Notes under the pieces: model-generated
What the model saw: only the letters and a program-made list of their open reading frames with translations
Database searches by the model: none
Told to the model about the DNA's origin: nothing
NCBI RefSeq assembly: GCF_017591425.1
Contig: NW_024466607.1
Coordinates: forward strand, 11,664,501-11,728,500
Source of the DNA: Ochotona curzoniae
Taxonomy: Eukaryota; Chordata; Mammalia; Lagomorpha; Ochotonidae
Length of the DNA stretch: 64,000 nt
Reading direction: 5' to 3'
Position numbers and translations under genes: made by a program
Part shown: positions 10,829 through 21,861 of the stretch, one piece after another
Position numbering within the stretch: position 1 is the stretch's first letter
Layout of the letters: every line of letters begins with the position of its first letter

Positions 10829-11159
10829 GGCCCGGCGCGGTGGCGCAAGTGGTTAAGTCCTCGCCTTGCACGCCCGGGATCCCATATGGGCGCCGGTTCT
10901 AATCCCGGCAGCCCCGCTTCCCTTCCAGCTCCCTGCCTGTGGCCCGGGAAGGCAGTCGAGGACGGCCCAAAAGCTTTGGGAACCTGCACCTGCGTGGGAG
11001 ACCCGGAAGAGGCTCCTGGCTTCGGACCGGCATAGTATCGGCCGTTGCGCTCACTTGGGGAGTGAATCATCGGACGGAAGATCTTCCTCTCTGTCTCTCC
11101 TCTCTGTATATCCGCCTTTCCAATAAGAAAATAATAAAAATAAATCTTTAAAAAAAAAA
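10829..11159 (+). mobile_element. Young full-length CSINE with 14-bp TSD
   Basis: Intact copy from 'gcccggcgcggtggcgcaag' to an A-rich tail. A perfect 14-bp target-site duplication (AAGAAATGGTTGGG) lies at 10815-10828 and 11160-11173. It nearly matches the nested copy at 4517-4857, differing for instance by one extra A in the 'ggcccaaaagctttggg' region. This low divergence marks it as one of the most recent insertions in the window. Confidence 0.95.
10841..10905 (+). promoter_or_regulatory. Internal Pol III promoter of the young CSINE
   Basis: Box A (TGGCGCAAGTGG) covers 10841-10852 and box B (GGTTCTAATCC) covers 10895-10905. The spacing of 42 bp is normal for a tRNA-derived SINE. Both match consensus, so Pol III transcription is plausible, depending on chromatin and 5' flank. 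Confidence 0.75.
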
Positions 11160-11173
11160 AAGAAATGGTTGGG

Positions 11174-11931
11174 AGTTGGGCTGTGTGCAGCTAGGGAGGC
11201 ACCCTAGATTGGAATTGGGGGATTCCTGGAAATAGTGGGACCCTGGGGACCCTCTGGGTGGGGTCAGTGACTGCTGAGCACGAATTGGAAGACTTTCCAG
11301 GACCAGGCATTGAGACATGACAATGCAGGAGAAACAGGTCATGCCTATAGCAGGTGAAGAAGACACAGTCAAGTGATGGATACAGGCTGGGAGGGCAGGT
11401 GGTGACTGGGGAAGAGGAGGCAAGGATGACAGCTAGGTGTCCCAGGGCAACAGGTGGGTGAACAGAGCCATAAGAGTGGAGAATGAGACGTGGGAAAGTA
11501 TGGAGGTACGACTTCTAGGCGGAGCAGTGGCAGGTGCAGAGGCCTCAGCAAGAAGGGCTTGAGGGAGGCAGGGAGGTGGTCAGGGCAGGGGAGGAGTTGA
11601 AGTTTTAACCTGAGTGCAAGTGGAAGCTGCTGGAAGAGTTGACATGGATTGATCGGCTCTTTAATGGACGCTCAGCTAGCTGTGATGTACAGAGTCTGGG
11701 TGGAGGCGGAGTGGAGCTGGAGGGGAAGTGGGGGAGTGCTGTACTGGGAAGAGCTGGCTGTGGAGGGCGATGGCTCAGTGGAAGGATGTGACGTGTCCTG
11801 GAGGGGTGGAGGCTCGGGGCAGCTGGTGGACGTGACAGAGTCCAGGGTGAGGCCCTACAGGAGTTTGTAAACATTTATGTATTTGGGTAGTTGTGGTGTT
11901 AAAAATCATTGTTCTAATCTTGAAGCAATTT
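11174..11931. other. G-rich unique or ancient LINE-like sequence
   Basis: 11390-11860 is purine/G-rich with phrases such as 'gcagaggcctcagcaagaag' and 'gtggaagctgctgg'. These recall the antisense of a very old LINE/MIR-age repeat, but I cannot place it. No gene is visible. Confidence 0.3.
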
Positions 11932-12228
11932 TATTTATTTGACAAACACAGAGACACAGAAAGAAAAATCTCGCAACCTTTGATTCACTCCCCAAATGTC
12001 CATAACTGTTAGAGCTGGGCAGATCTGAAGCCAACAGCCGGGAACTGCAGTTGTGTGTCCCATGTGGATGCAGGGGCCTGAGCATGTGGGCCATCTTCTG
12101 CTTCCCCAGACACATTAACAGGGAACTGGATTGAAAGTGGAGCAGCTGGGGCACGAACCAGTGCCCATGTGGGGACACTGGCACCACAGGTGGTGATTTT
12201 ACTTGCTATGCCCATATCACCAGCCCCA
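11932..12228 (-). mobile_element. CSINE, older copy
   Basis: Inverted order: 'tttatttatttgacaaacac', 'gattcactccccaaatgtcc', 'catgtggatgcaggggcctg', 'aactggattgaaagtggagc', then a decayed head 'gctatgcccatatcaccagcc'. Confidence 0.85.
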
Positions 12229-14502
12229 AACCTCAACTCTCAGAATTTTCTAGAATGGAAATATGGCACCTGAAAGTAACTGCATGACGCTTGCTCAGCA
12301 TGTGTGTTAATAGAGTTTGCTTAGTCTGTATTTTGGGCTCAGTGTCTATGGGGAATTCACTGTATCTAGGTAGGTATGAGGTGTCTTTTTGAGTTCCGTA
12401 GAGCACAGCTGATAGCTTAGGGTTTCCTTCCACCCCAGCCTCCCAGCGAAGATCAGCATTTCCGGGGTCAGGGAGGTCCTGAAGACATTCAGCAGCTGAC
12501 CCAGGGCCCTGTGCAGCTCAGCCATCTGAGTTACATTCCCTCCCTGCAGAGCTGCTGGTCTGCCAAAGGTCTGGACTTTTCCTTTGAGAGGGGAGCTGGG
12601 GCAGCCAGCTCTTGCACCTGCAGCTTGGAAGCACCTTTGGTGCTCATGTGTCAAGAAAGGCCAATGGAGTAAAGAGTCTTGGGTAAAGCTCTCTTGAAAT
12701 CTGGAGTATTTGAAGATTGGTGGACGGCGGTGAAGAATCATTGGCAAGAGAATGGGGTGGGGTGTGAGGGGTTAGTCCTGGCATTGCCCTGCCATGAGTC
12801 TGGGCAGGCGTGGTCTGCCTGGGAATTCCAGAATGTGCTGTGACTTCCTGGGCAGTGGCCACAGGTCCTGTGTCTCCTGTGAGCAGGGCAGAGGGGTTGC
12901 CCATTGGCTGTGCCCTGCTCGGTGTGGCCTGAAGCTCCGAGATGGGGTGCAAAGCACCCAGTGTGTGTGAGCCTGAGAAAAACAACCTCCCGACTCCCAG
13001 TTCTCCAGCTCTGCCCTTCATGCCTTCCTGACAGCCCAGTAGAAAATATCAAATTATCCAGGAGAACGCTGATGGCCAACTCAATTAGGAACATGGCCAC
13101 AGGCTGGTGTATCCTTTACTTCCTCAGTTGTTCTCCTTTTGCACCCCAAGACTGTGACATCAGACGCATCTTACCCTCCCAACCAATTGTACCAGGTTTC
13201 TGTTCTGATGAAGCTTACATTGTGTGAGTTGAGACACTGGTTGCTTTGTTTGGAAATGTGGGAAGGAAGGGGTTTTTCCTGCACGACCAAGTCAGCCCTT
13301 TGAGAAACACGCAGGCAGGGTTGGTTTCTTCCATCTACTGGTATCTTGATGCTGGTGCTGTAAGCGCCTCCCACTCTGGCTGCTTTTTAATGGACTCTGG
13401 GTAATTACCACAGCCTCCTAGCCCAGCTGGTGGCCTCTGACCCCTCCCCCTTGGAAGTGCCACCAGGCGCAATTAGAGAGCTCTTGGATGGGCCCAAGTG
13501 ATTGCTGGGGCATAAATAATGCAATCTACTCTGTCCCTGTGTGCGCATCGTGAGGCCGGACCCTGAACTCTGCTTTGTGTTTAGGCTCTGTGACCTGGGA
13601 AAAGCATTGCCCGTGGGCCTTAGGTGTTGCACCTGCTGAACTCTGGCTCAGTGCCAGATTGGGCAAGGAGGAATCTGTTTCTGTTCGTGTTAGCACACAG
13701 CTCTGAGTTCTGGCCTTTGGGGGCAGTTGACATGAGGGCACCTCTTCTTCTTTTGCCTTGTCCCAGACTCTGTTTCCTTCGTTGAAGACTAGGGCACGTG
13801 GCTCAAGGTCACTTTCTGTGACCTGTTGTTACATCATTCTGGTTGCTGATGACACGCCCATGGTCATCTGCTCTCCAGCTCACTTCAGCCACTGCCCTGG
13901 TCACACCCTGGACGGTGCCACCTGCAGCCACCTGTCCCACCTCTGAACTCCTAAGCATAATCACCTTGCTCTCTGAACTCCAGTCCTGCCAGCTCTCGAC
14001 GCACCTTCCTCACCCCATCCAAGGCTGCTGGCGTCGTGCCCTGCATCTCCTCCTGGCATCACCGAGCACCCATTGTCCTGTTCTGCACCTGGCTGGACTC
14101 TGCCCCGGATCGCTGAGACCTGCCAGGGGAGTCACGTAGTCACCTGCCAGCCTCCTGTGGTGCAGGCTGTGTCCAGGCACACTTGAGTGTGTCCTTGGGC
14201 CTCTATCTCTCCGTGCCTTTAGCCGCAGAGACCGTTGGAGACCTTCCACGTGGTTCTCAAACATCTGCCGTGATGGTGGCCTGAACAAGGGTGGTCCTTA
14301 CCCTTCATATCTGGTCACACAAGTGCCGTTCTTCACGTCCGCCTCCTGTAAATGAAGGAGGGACTCTCTTCCTGCGCAGGGCTGCCATGTGCTGGGCCTG
14401 GCCCACTCCTCATGAGCCGCATTGGTCTCATTAATCCCTGTCTCTTCAGCCTCTGGTTTACTGTGAAACTGTACTTCACTGTCTTCCATCACATTTGTTG
14501 TT
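12229..14502. other. Unique sequence, no gene recognised
   Basis: No exon with both splice sites and codon structure was found. A short AT-rich, possibly conserved non-coding patch lies around 13468-13530 ('gcgcaattagagagctc', 'ggcataaataatgcaatc'). 13840-14260 is CT-rich and weakly resembles a very old LINE segment. Confidence 0.35.
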
Positions 14503-14782
14503 TTTTTTTTGTTTTTGTTTTTGTTTTTAATTTACTTGCTTTTACTGGAAAGGCAGATTTACAGAAAGATCTGTTGGTTCATTCTGCAAGTGGCTGCAGT
14601 GGCTGCAGCTGAGCCGATTCGAAGCCAGGAACTTCTTTTGGGTCTCCCACAGGTGCAGAGTCCCAGGCCACAAGCAGGGAGCTGGTTAGGAAGTAGAGCA
14701 GCCAGGACATGAACTGGTGCCCATACTGAATCCTGGCACATGCAAGGCGAGGATTTAGCCAGTAGGCTATCGTGCCAGGCCC
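14503..14782 (-). mobile_element. CSINE, internally shortened copy
   Basis: T-rich tail at the left, then 'ggaaaggcagatttacagaa', 'agatctgttggttcattctg', 'gggtctcccacaggtgcaga' and head 'gctatcgtgccaggcc'. Part of the middle is missing compared with the young copies. Confidence 0.88.
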
Positions 14783-15800
14783 TCTTCCATCTTTCTAGAC
14801 TCTGATCTCCTCTTGCCCAGCTCAGCTCTTAACCTCTCTTTCCTGCCTGTCTTGCCAACACATCTTCTGCCTCCTTTCCCTGCTGCCAGCAGACCCCTGA
14901 GCTCCTTGCTACAGCACCAGTGGTGCACTTAGCGACCTGGGGCTGAGTCCAAGGCACACCTTCAGCCCTGCCGCTCTTGACCTTTGTCAACTTGATCTGC
15001 AAGGCTCTGCCACTAGTCAAAGTGCTTGTTTCCCCTGAGGTCTGGGAAGCTGCTCCCTCCTGGTTCTCCTGTTCCTTCCCTTCTAACCCTGCTTGCTGGC
15101 AGGCTCTTCTGCCCCCCCACATAGCCTCTAAATGTTGATGACCTCAGGGTGTATTCCCGGGCACCTTGCCCGGCACACTGCCATGGGCGATTGATCGTCC
15201 TGGGCCTGGGACTCAGTTGCCCTGCTTACCCCAGTATTCTGCCAGGCGGCTCTGGAGTGCTGGATGCGTTTACTCACCTACCCGCCTGGGTTACCCTGTG
15301 CTGTAGGATGCACCACTCCCTGTTCACCAGAGGAAACCGTCTGCGCGCCCAGTCACGTGGAAGACCCCTCTGTCCTCAGCTGCTCAGATAGAAGCGATGA
15401 TCTTCTCCTAGTGCCTACCCCCTCTGGTCAGTGCCCCCCCCCCCCCCCCAAGCCTTATGTCTCCCTGTCGGCCCCGTCAAGCTGGCCTGCTGTGATATTT
15501 TCTCTACCCTGCCGGGGTAGTGACCTATAGAAAAGCACACACTGAGTTCCATTATTTCCCTGCTTCCATCCAGTTCAGGAGTTCCCCATGGGGCCAAAGA
15601 GGCTGCTGCCTCTCCACACCTCTGCTCATACAGCCTGCCCTCCTCCCCCACCGCCCGCACGTGCTTTCTCTTCTCCATACAACCTGCTTGAGTGGCCCCC
15701 CAAGCCTGTTCCCTGGGCTTGGCTCACCCCTGCTCACCTTTTAGGCCCAACCTGAGCTTGGCCTGGGAAACCTTCCCTGGCCTCGGGTGACCCATCTGTA
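14783..15800. other. CT-rich, ancient LINE-like sequence
   Basis: Phrases such as 'acctctaaatgttgatgacc'-like wording near 15125 and 'gcctgttccctgggcttggc' near 15703, followed by 'gaaaccttccctggcc', recall a deeply diverged old LINE segment. The family is uncertain. A C16 run lies at 15434-15449. No gene was recognised. Confidence 0.25.
15434..15449 (+). repeat. Poly(C) tract, 16 C
   Basis: An uninterrupted run of 16 cytosines. Such mononucleotide runs are length-unstable and prone to sequencing error. Confidence 0.9.
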
Positions 15801-16769
15801 TCAGCAACTTTCACAGTGGCTTGTCCCTGCTATTTTTGCCTATGGTCCCTGGAAGGCAGAGAGGCCTCATGTGGTCGGGGGGGTTGGGAGGAGGTGTGTG
15901 TGTGTGGGGAGGTGAGGAAAGAGGCAGCTGGCTTAACCCAAAAGGCCACTCGCTCTGTGAGTTCGTGGGATCAGGGCCATTTGAGGTTATGACTCCCAAC
16001 AGACAGGCAGATTCCCCCAAGACAAGTGATGCGTTCGTCAAGTTTGTTTTGGGGACAGCGCGCAGTAGGTGCTTGGCAAGTAGGGCTCAGGTGACCCAAG
16101 AGCCAAAGTGAACATTGTAGGCTTGCTGAGGTTTATCTGCTTGTTCTGCTCACTTCTTGGTTTCACATCGCCTTGCCAACCCGTCCCTGGGAGAGTGGAG
16201 GTGGGAGCTGGCCTGCTGCTGCTGCAGCAGCTCACTGTGTAACCTCGGCAAACACTTTTGCACGTGTCTGTGGGCCTTTGGAAATCAAGCTGTAATCAGT
16301 GGGACACAGCCTAACAGAATTCCTGGGTGGTGAGCTAGCCCTGGCCGCTCATCGTCACTCCTGGGGGAAATGAGCCTCTTTGGAGGCCTGAGAGCCAGAG
16401 GCCCAACAGGCCTGCCCGATTTGGTGCATTGACATGCCCGGTCACCTTCCAGGGACTTGAATCCACTTTGAATTTAACCTGGCTGAGGGCAGTAGCCAGC
16501 ACCTTGGAGCAGAAACGAGCTCTGTTGGGGGTGAAATGCAAGTCCCCAAGCCACATTTGAATACAGGGATTCAAGGCACTAAGGTTCAGTTGTCACTCAT
16601 TTGTAGGACAGATGCATATGTCATGCCCATTTAATGCCCATTTTCTGTACCTCATTTGCATTTTAGATCTCACAGGGTTCCAGGGGTTCTTGAGGATTTT
16701 CCATGGCCTGTTTCGGATAATAGCATCTACAAAATAGAAATAACTGTACTTCTTTCTTCCCAGCATTAA
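15801..16769. other. Unique sequence
   Basis: No gene or recognised repeat. There is a small GT/GGGG-rich patch near 15880-15910. Confidence 0.4.
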
Positions 16770-17125
16770 AAGGCTTTTGGTTCTTCATATCTCTGGCTTG
16801 AACACCCCATACGATGCGAGACAGGAGTAGCCAAGGTGGACGTCTTTGTCATGGTCCCGAAACAGGGACCACATCTCCATCCAGTTTGGCTGAATTGCGT
16901 TCATTGCCGTTAGCCATGCTGCGTGCAGACATGCCCCGTTTTAAGTTGAGAATGTCGCCTGCTGTTTCCCGGCATGGTTGACGGTTTTTGTCACGAGAGG
17001 GCGTTGAATTTTTGTCAAATGCTTTCCTCTGCGTCTATCGCGAGAGTTGTACTGTTTTTCTGGATCTTTATTTCATGAATGTGGGAGCATTAGTGATTTC
17101 TGTGGACCATTCATTACGTCATCCT
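16770..17125 (-). mobile_element. L1 ORF2 relic, antisense
   Basis: The + strand is the antisense of an L1 reverse-transcriptase region. Landmarks are 'gacaggagtagccaaggtgg', 'cgtctttgtcatggtcc', 'agagggcgttgaatttttgt', 'aaatgctttcctctgcgtct' and 'atcgcgaga'. It is decayed and has no usable frame. Confidence 0.65.
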
Positions 17126-18212
17126 CTCTCTTCCCCGCTCCCGCTTATATTATTTTGCAGGACTTCCAGTAAGTGAAAACAGTTTTTGTTTTTGTATTTT
17201 TTTTTCTTTTTTTCTTCTTCAGTGGAACAGAGGCTTCTGAGTAGAAGTTGTTCCTGCTTGCAAATGGTTCTCCCTGCACTGAGGTTCTTTGTTCATTTTC
17301 TTTTGGGAAAGGAGCCCATGAAATCGATCGTGGCCCAGTGTGATTCTTCATGTGGACAGCGTGCAGGCGAACGGGCCCCTGAATTCTCCAGGGCAGACCG
17401 GCTAGTGCGGCCACAGCTGCAAGTCCTGGGTCTGGTGTCTAAGGAGACCCTACCTCACCTATCCCGGTCAGACAGTATCACTCATTATACGCATCTCCTT
17501 GTCTTGCCTTCTAGGGAGCATCACTCCAGCTTCTTATTATGGGAGGACTTTTCCGTCTCCTGTGATACAGAGTTCTTAGGTGGAAGGCCCCTGTGGAATT
17601 GGATCCCGCCCCCTTTTGTGTTGAGGGTCAGTGCCTCTGTTACCATCTGCAGAATGTGGTTTGTGGGCTTAGGGCAGCAGCTTAGCAACCACTGCAAGGC
17701 ACGGGGCCGCCCCAGGCTCTGTGTTCGTTGGCCCCTTGGCCCACTGCCCTGCTTCCTTCCCCAGTGCTCCTCCCCTTCCTCCTGTCTTTCCCCAATCCTC
17801 GACTGGCCTCCTGTCCCTCCCCCAACTCCCTCTTGACTTGTTCCTTATCCTCCCACTTCTCTCCTGGCCCCTTCTCCTTTTCTCCTCCTAGTTGGCCCCT
17901 CCTTTGTCTTGCCTGGCTTTGTCCTGCACCCCCAGCCCCCAGCCCTGAGAGCAAACCCTGCAGCTGTACATGCTGTTGCCATTGCTGGCCGACTGCTGCT
18001 GTGGTTTTCAGCTCTGGATCTCATGTCTTGGTTTTTCCGTGGATGTGGCGAGCAGGGGATCTAGCTTTCTTGGTCTCATAGGCTCTGGCTGCAGTGAGCG
18101 ATATTGCTCACTGGCTTTCATTGTGGTTTGTTAAGAGTTACACAAACTCCTCTGCCACTGGGCCCCTTGGAAGGGAGCATAGTTTTGGGTGGGGTTGGAA
18201 GATTGGAAAGGA
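17126..18212. other. Unique sequence with a CT-rich stretch
   Basis: 17186-17836 contains the longest open frame in the window (216 codons, + strand). It begins in a T-rich run, ends in CT-rich sequence and looks like chance. 17740-17940 is pyrimidine-rich. No gene is supported. Confidence 0.35.
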
Positions 18213-18516
18213 GACAAGGTGATCACTGTAGTAGCAGATAAAGTAGCTGTAATGCTGGCATCCCCTATGGATGCTGGTTCATATCCTGGCAGTACCACAT
18301 CTGATCCAGCTCCCTGCTGATGGCCTGGGAAGGTGGAAGAAGAGGGCTCAAGTGCTTGGGCCTCTGCACCCACATGGGAGACACGTAAGAAACTTCTGGC
18401 TTCAGCCTAGCCTAGTGCCAGCCATTGCAGCCATGTGGGAAGTGAACCAGTGAATGCAAGATCTATTTCTCTCTCTGCAACTCTTACTTATAAATAGAAA
18501 AATCTTTTAAAAAGAA
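18213..18516 (+). mobile_element. CSINE, older copy
   Basis: Sense order: 'gatgctggttcatatcctgg' (box B region), 'gatccagctccctgctgatg', 'cacccacatgggagacacgt', 'gaagtgaaccagtgaatgca', then an A-rich tail 'aaaaatcttttaaaaag'. Confidence 0.85.
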
Positions 18517-18529
18517 ACAATGCTTTAGC

Positions 18530-18832
18530 TTATTTTTTTGGAATTATTTGTTTATTTCCATTTTATTTAGAAGGAAAAAAAATCTAATGGTTCATTCCCG
18601 AATGCCGACAGTAGCCTGGAGTAGGACAGACTGAAGCCCGGAACCCTGAGCTCTCGTCTGGGTTTGCCATGGTGGTGGCAGAGTTCCAAGGAACTTGAGC
18701 CGCCGCATGTTGCTTTCCAGCATGTGCATGAACGGGAAGCTGGATCGGAAGTGGGAGAATCGGGACTCATACGCTGGAAGCAGGTGTCCCAAGTTATGAC
18801 TTAGTCAGTTGCACAAACCGCCTTCTCCTGCT
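18530..18832 (-). mobile_element. CSINE, older copy, tail-to-tail with its neighbour
   Basis: Inverted copy starting with T-rich 'tttttttggaattatttgt', then 'taatggttcattcccgaatg' and 'ggaagctggatcggaagtgg', then a decayed head. It lies tail-to-tail with 18213-18516, about 14 bp apart, and could form a long inverted repeat. Confidence 0.82.
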
Positions 18833-19351
18833 TTGGCCTCTTAGGAGCTCCTGACTAGATGAACAATCTTCTTTCCAGCTCTTTAGAAGGCCTTCTAGTT
18901 GGTGAGAGGTCAACTTTTACCTTTTAGAATTGTTTTGGTTTATTGTAAGTAAAACCCAACGATTGCTGTGGTCAAAGTTTAATGCCTGGAGATGGAAACT
19001 CAGGGGTGCGGTGTGCACCTCTTGTGCTAGGCTCTGGAAATGGATTGGTTTGGGGTGTCTGGGGTGCCACCTGCTATCCCCCTACCCCTGCCAGGAGCTA
19101 CTTTCTTGACTTGCTGGGCCCTGATGCATCTTTTGGGTGACCTGGGGTCCTGAGTTGTCTTAGATTTGGAACCTCAAAACTACTATTGGAATTTTAAATA
19201 ATGATTCCACAGTTTTGCTTCAGTGTCTAGGCTAGCTTCCCACCTTTTGTTTGCCTCAACTTTTTTCTTTTCTTAAAAGATGATTGCATATTGTATTTTG
19301 TAGGCATTTCTTCTGCTTTTTGGATAACTTTTCAAGGGAATAGAGACAATA
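18833..19351. other. Unique sequence
   Basis: No recognised feature. Confidence 0.4.
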
Positions 19352-19470
19352 AATGGGGTCTGTAGAAGCAGGGCTCCAGAGCTAGACTATGCAGGTTGAA
19401 GGGCAGCTGGGCCACTTGGAAGCTGTGTGGACCCCTTCCTCAGCTTGCAGGATCAAGACCAAGTCAGGAT
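19352..19470 (-). mobile_element. MIR relic (antisense), weak
   Basis: The phrases 'cagggctccagagctagact', 'gggccacttggaagctgtgt' and 'ccccttcctcagcttgcag' follow the order of an inverted MIR. Divergence is high. Confidence 0.4.
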
Positions 19471-19649
19471 TTAGAAGGGTTACTGCGATGAAGTGTGTGC
19501 TTAAGCATTTATTTATTCGAAAGATGGCGTAAGATAGTGAGAGAGCTAGAGCGAGCTGGGAAGGGCAGATTCATGTGTTTCTAGTTGGTAAGCCTGACTT
19601 AGGTTGGAAGGCACAGTGTCTGCTAGAATTCGTAGTGCTTGTTTTGGGA

Positions 19650-19846
19650 GCTGATGGCTCAAGTATCGTTGAGTTCCTGTCTATCACTGGTGTGGAAAAC
19701 TTGAATGGCGTTTCTAACTGCTTGCTTCAGTCTGACCCAGCCCCTGGCTAGTGTGGGCATTTAGGGAGGGAACCCATGGATGGGAGATGTGTGTGTGTGT
19801 GTGTGTGTGTGTTTCTGTCTTGCTGCGTTTCTAATAAACACTGAGT
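19650..19846 (+). mobile_element. 5'-truncated CSINE with GT-rich tail
   Basis: The head is missing. The 3' half is present: 'gatggctcaagtatcgttga', 'cagtctgacccagcccctgg', 'ggcatttagggagggaaccc'. The tail has expanded into a (GT)12 microsatellite at 19789-19812. Confidence 0.7.
19789..19812 (+). repeat. (GT)12 microsatellite
   Basis: A perfect dinucleotide run in the tail region of a CSINE, a common birthplace of microsatellites. Confidence 0.95.
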
Positions 19847-19922
19847 GTTTCTCTTAAGTTCTTTACCATCCTGGTTCCTGTCCAATTTTTACATCTTTTG
19901 TTTGTTGCTTTTTAAAGTTTTA

Positions 19923-20179
19923 TTTTGTAATATATATATATATTTTATTAATTACATTGCATTATGTGACACAGTTTCATAGGCTCTGGGATTGCCTCAG
20001 CCCCTCCCTGTATCCTCCCCCCATGGTGGATTCCTCCACCTTGTTGCTATATTACATTTCAAATTCAGTCAAGATTCTTTCATTGCAAGCGTATACCAAG
20101 CATAGAGTCCAGCATCTTATTGTCCAGGTAAATTCAACAGTTTCTTGGGGAGACCATCTCTGGAAGCTTTAGAAACCAC
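19923..20179 (-). mobile_element. 5'-truncated L1 (lagomorph L1 3' end)
   Basis: The + strand reads the L1 3' end in inverted order: an AT-rich tail at the left, 'acattgcattatgtgacaca', 'ccccatggtggattcctcca' and 'agcatcttattgtccaggta'. A 10-bp candidate target-site duplication, TAAAGTTTTA, occurs at 19913-19922 and 20180-20189. The 3'-terminal words match the small sense copy at 8375-8477. Confidence 0.85.
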
Positions 20180-20204
20180 TAAAGTTTTAAGTTGCTGCTT
20201 AAGA

Positions 20205-20640
20205 TTTTTTTTTTTTTTTTTGAAAAATGAGCCATTATTTCCTGGCTTAGTAAATAAAGCTGGCTGAGCGGGTTGCATTTTGGTGAAATGTTGTCTTATG
20301 TCTTTGATTTCTCCAACTCCTTCTCGGGTTTTCATTTTGGCTGGGGCGGGGCGGGTCCCAGCAGTCGTGGGGGACAGCAACCACATATACAGATGGGTCA
20401 GCCGAGAAGGCCTTTGCAGTTTCAGCAAGAGAGGTGTACTCAGTTTCCACAGAGAAAGCCAGGACCTGCATGTACCCATCGATGGTAGAGAACAGAGTCA
20501 GTCGAGACACGACTGTTGAGCAGCCAGTCTATAGGGTACCACACTGCTAACATTCTCAATGTGGGTGCTGCCGTCAAGTGCCCAAATGACGATCAGCCCG
20601 AAGGAGAAGTGTGGCCTTGCTGGCTGCCACTTGTCTTCTT
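20205..20640 (-). pseudogene. RPLP0: Processed pseudogene of ribosomal protein P0 (3' part only)
   Basis: On the minus strand this reads as the 3' part of an RPLP0 mRNA, the large-subunit stalk protein P0, without introns. Recognisable pieces in order are 'gacaagtggcagccagcaag', 'cttctccttcgggctgatcg', the peptide [14 protein letters not shown] (parent has GYKRVLALSVETDY), and KAFSADPS (parent KAFLADPS). Next come an alanine-rich hinge scrambled by frameshifts and a 3' UTR with 'agccagctttatttactaag' and 'aggaaataatggctc'. It ends in A17, seen as the T run 20205-20221. Two internal deletions and several frameshifts break the frame, and the 5' half is absent. Its 3' end lies 25 bp from the L1 3' end at 19923-20179. 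No target-site duplication was found. It is a dead retrocopy. Confidence 0.9.
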
Positions 20641-21861
20641 GGGAGGGGAAGACCTGGCGGGTGCCTGACTACTGGACCCTTCAGTCTGCAGACTCCATCA
20701 GACCCAGGGAGTCAAGCCCAGACTCCACAGAGAATTCAAAACAGACCAAAAACCCCTTCCTAGGCAGGGACGATTGAGTGTGTTGGTAACTTAACCTAAA
20801 ATGGCTCGCTGGCTCAGAGCAGTGGCCTTCGGGATGGTCCCCGTGGCATCATCAGCTTCCCCTGTGAGCTAGTTAGAGATGCACATTCCTCGGCCTGACC
20901 CCAGACCTCAGACTGTATGCGTTACCTTGGAGGTTCAGATGCTCCCCAAACGGGCTGGGTGATCTTGGAGGCTGGCAGAGAAGGCAGGCCTTCGGGAGTG
21001 AGTGAGGTCCTCGAAGGAGGGAGCACCTGCCCCTCCTGCAAAATGGTAGCAGACTCTTCCCCTCCCCCACTGCCTTGCAGAGTAGAGTCAGCCTGGATTT
21101 GGGAAAGCATCCAGCAGGACCCACAAGAGCCATTCACTTATGGCGGGGGAAAAAATAGCTGGTGTTACTGTTCGTCGTGCGGCAGAGCAAGAAGGGTGGG
21201 GCGTTGGGTCCCAGGGTGAGGATGTGAGTGACAACAGCAGCTGGCATCCTGGGAATTTCCTCCCCGAGGAAGTTGGGGACTGGGCATGTAAACCCTTGGG
21301 GAACCCCTCTCCCATGGCGTTTCTGGCTCATCTTGAACTTCTGTTAACTGCGGGAAGGCAGGGGGAGCCGACTGACTGGGGCCACTCCACTGCCATTTGG
21401 ATTCCCTGACTCAGCAAGCCAGCTCAATGTGGCTTTCTTATGTGCTGCCTGGAATCAAGCTGTCTGATTCTCTCCCCCACCGAACAATGGCTGTTTTTAT
21501 AAGTCATCGCTTCTCCCAGGACAGCGTCCCCCCTGCACAATGCCAGCTTTTCTTTTCCTCTTGTTTCAGCTGGTGGGGTTGCGGGGGGTGGACCTTATGG
21601 GCTGAGTCTGGAGGACTTTTATCTAAGGCCTGCGGGCAGCCGAGTGGGATAGCTGAGCTTGCCTTTTCTGTGTGGGAAGACAAAGGAAAGGTAGAGTGTG
21701 TTCCTCCCAGCCCCTTAGCCTTTCCTGTGTCCCAGCCCTGGAATTAAAAAGCACTGTGGGAGAGAAGAAACACTGTAGACTCTGGAGTCACATTTATATC
21801 AAAGGGCAGTGATAGAGAACCCTGGGAGCCTGCTCTGTGGGCCAGCAGGCCAGCCTGCCTC
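20641..21861. other. Unique sequence
   Basis: 20641-20770 adjoins the pseudogene and could not be matched to the RPLP0 5' part. The rest shows no gene or recognised repeat. Confidence 0.4.

Noticed and set aside
10841..10905. tRNA-like box A and box B as a functional tRNA gene
   Set aside because: They are the internal promoter of the tRNA-derived SINE. The cloverleaf is not maintained and the sequence continues into the SINE body and A tail.
10866..11126. 86-codon frame that recurs almost unchanged at 4559-4819 on the other strand
   Set aside because: It is simply the translation of the CSINE body. The recurrence reflects the repeat family, not a conserved protein.
17150..17172. Micro-exon suggested by 'ttttgcag' followed by 'gacttccag' and 'taagtg'
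   Set aside because: The required donor would need GT directly after the CAG, but the sequence is 'cagtaag'. That leaves at best an 8-nt exon with no frame information.
17186..17836. Longest open frame in the window, 216 codons on the + strand
   Set aside because: It starts in a T-rich run, ends in CT-rich sequence, has no recognisable domain and no supporting splice sites or start context. A chance frame of this length is expected in GC/CT-rich mammalian DNA of this size.
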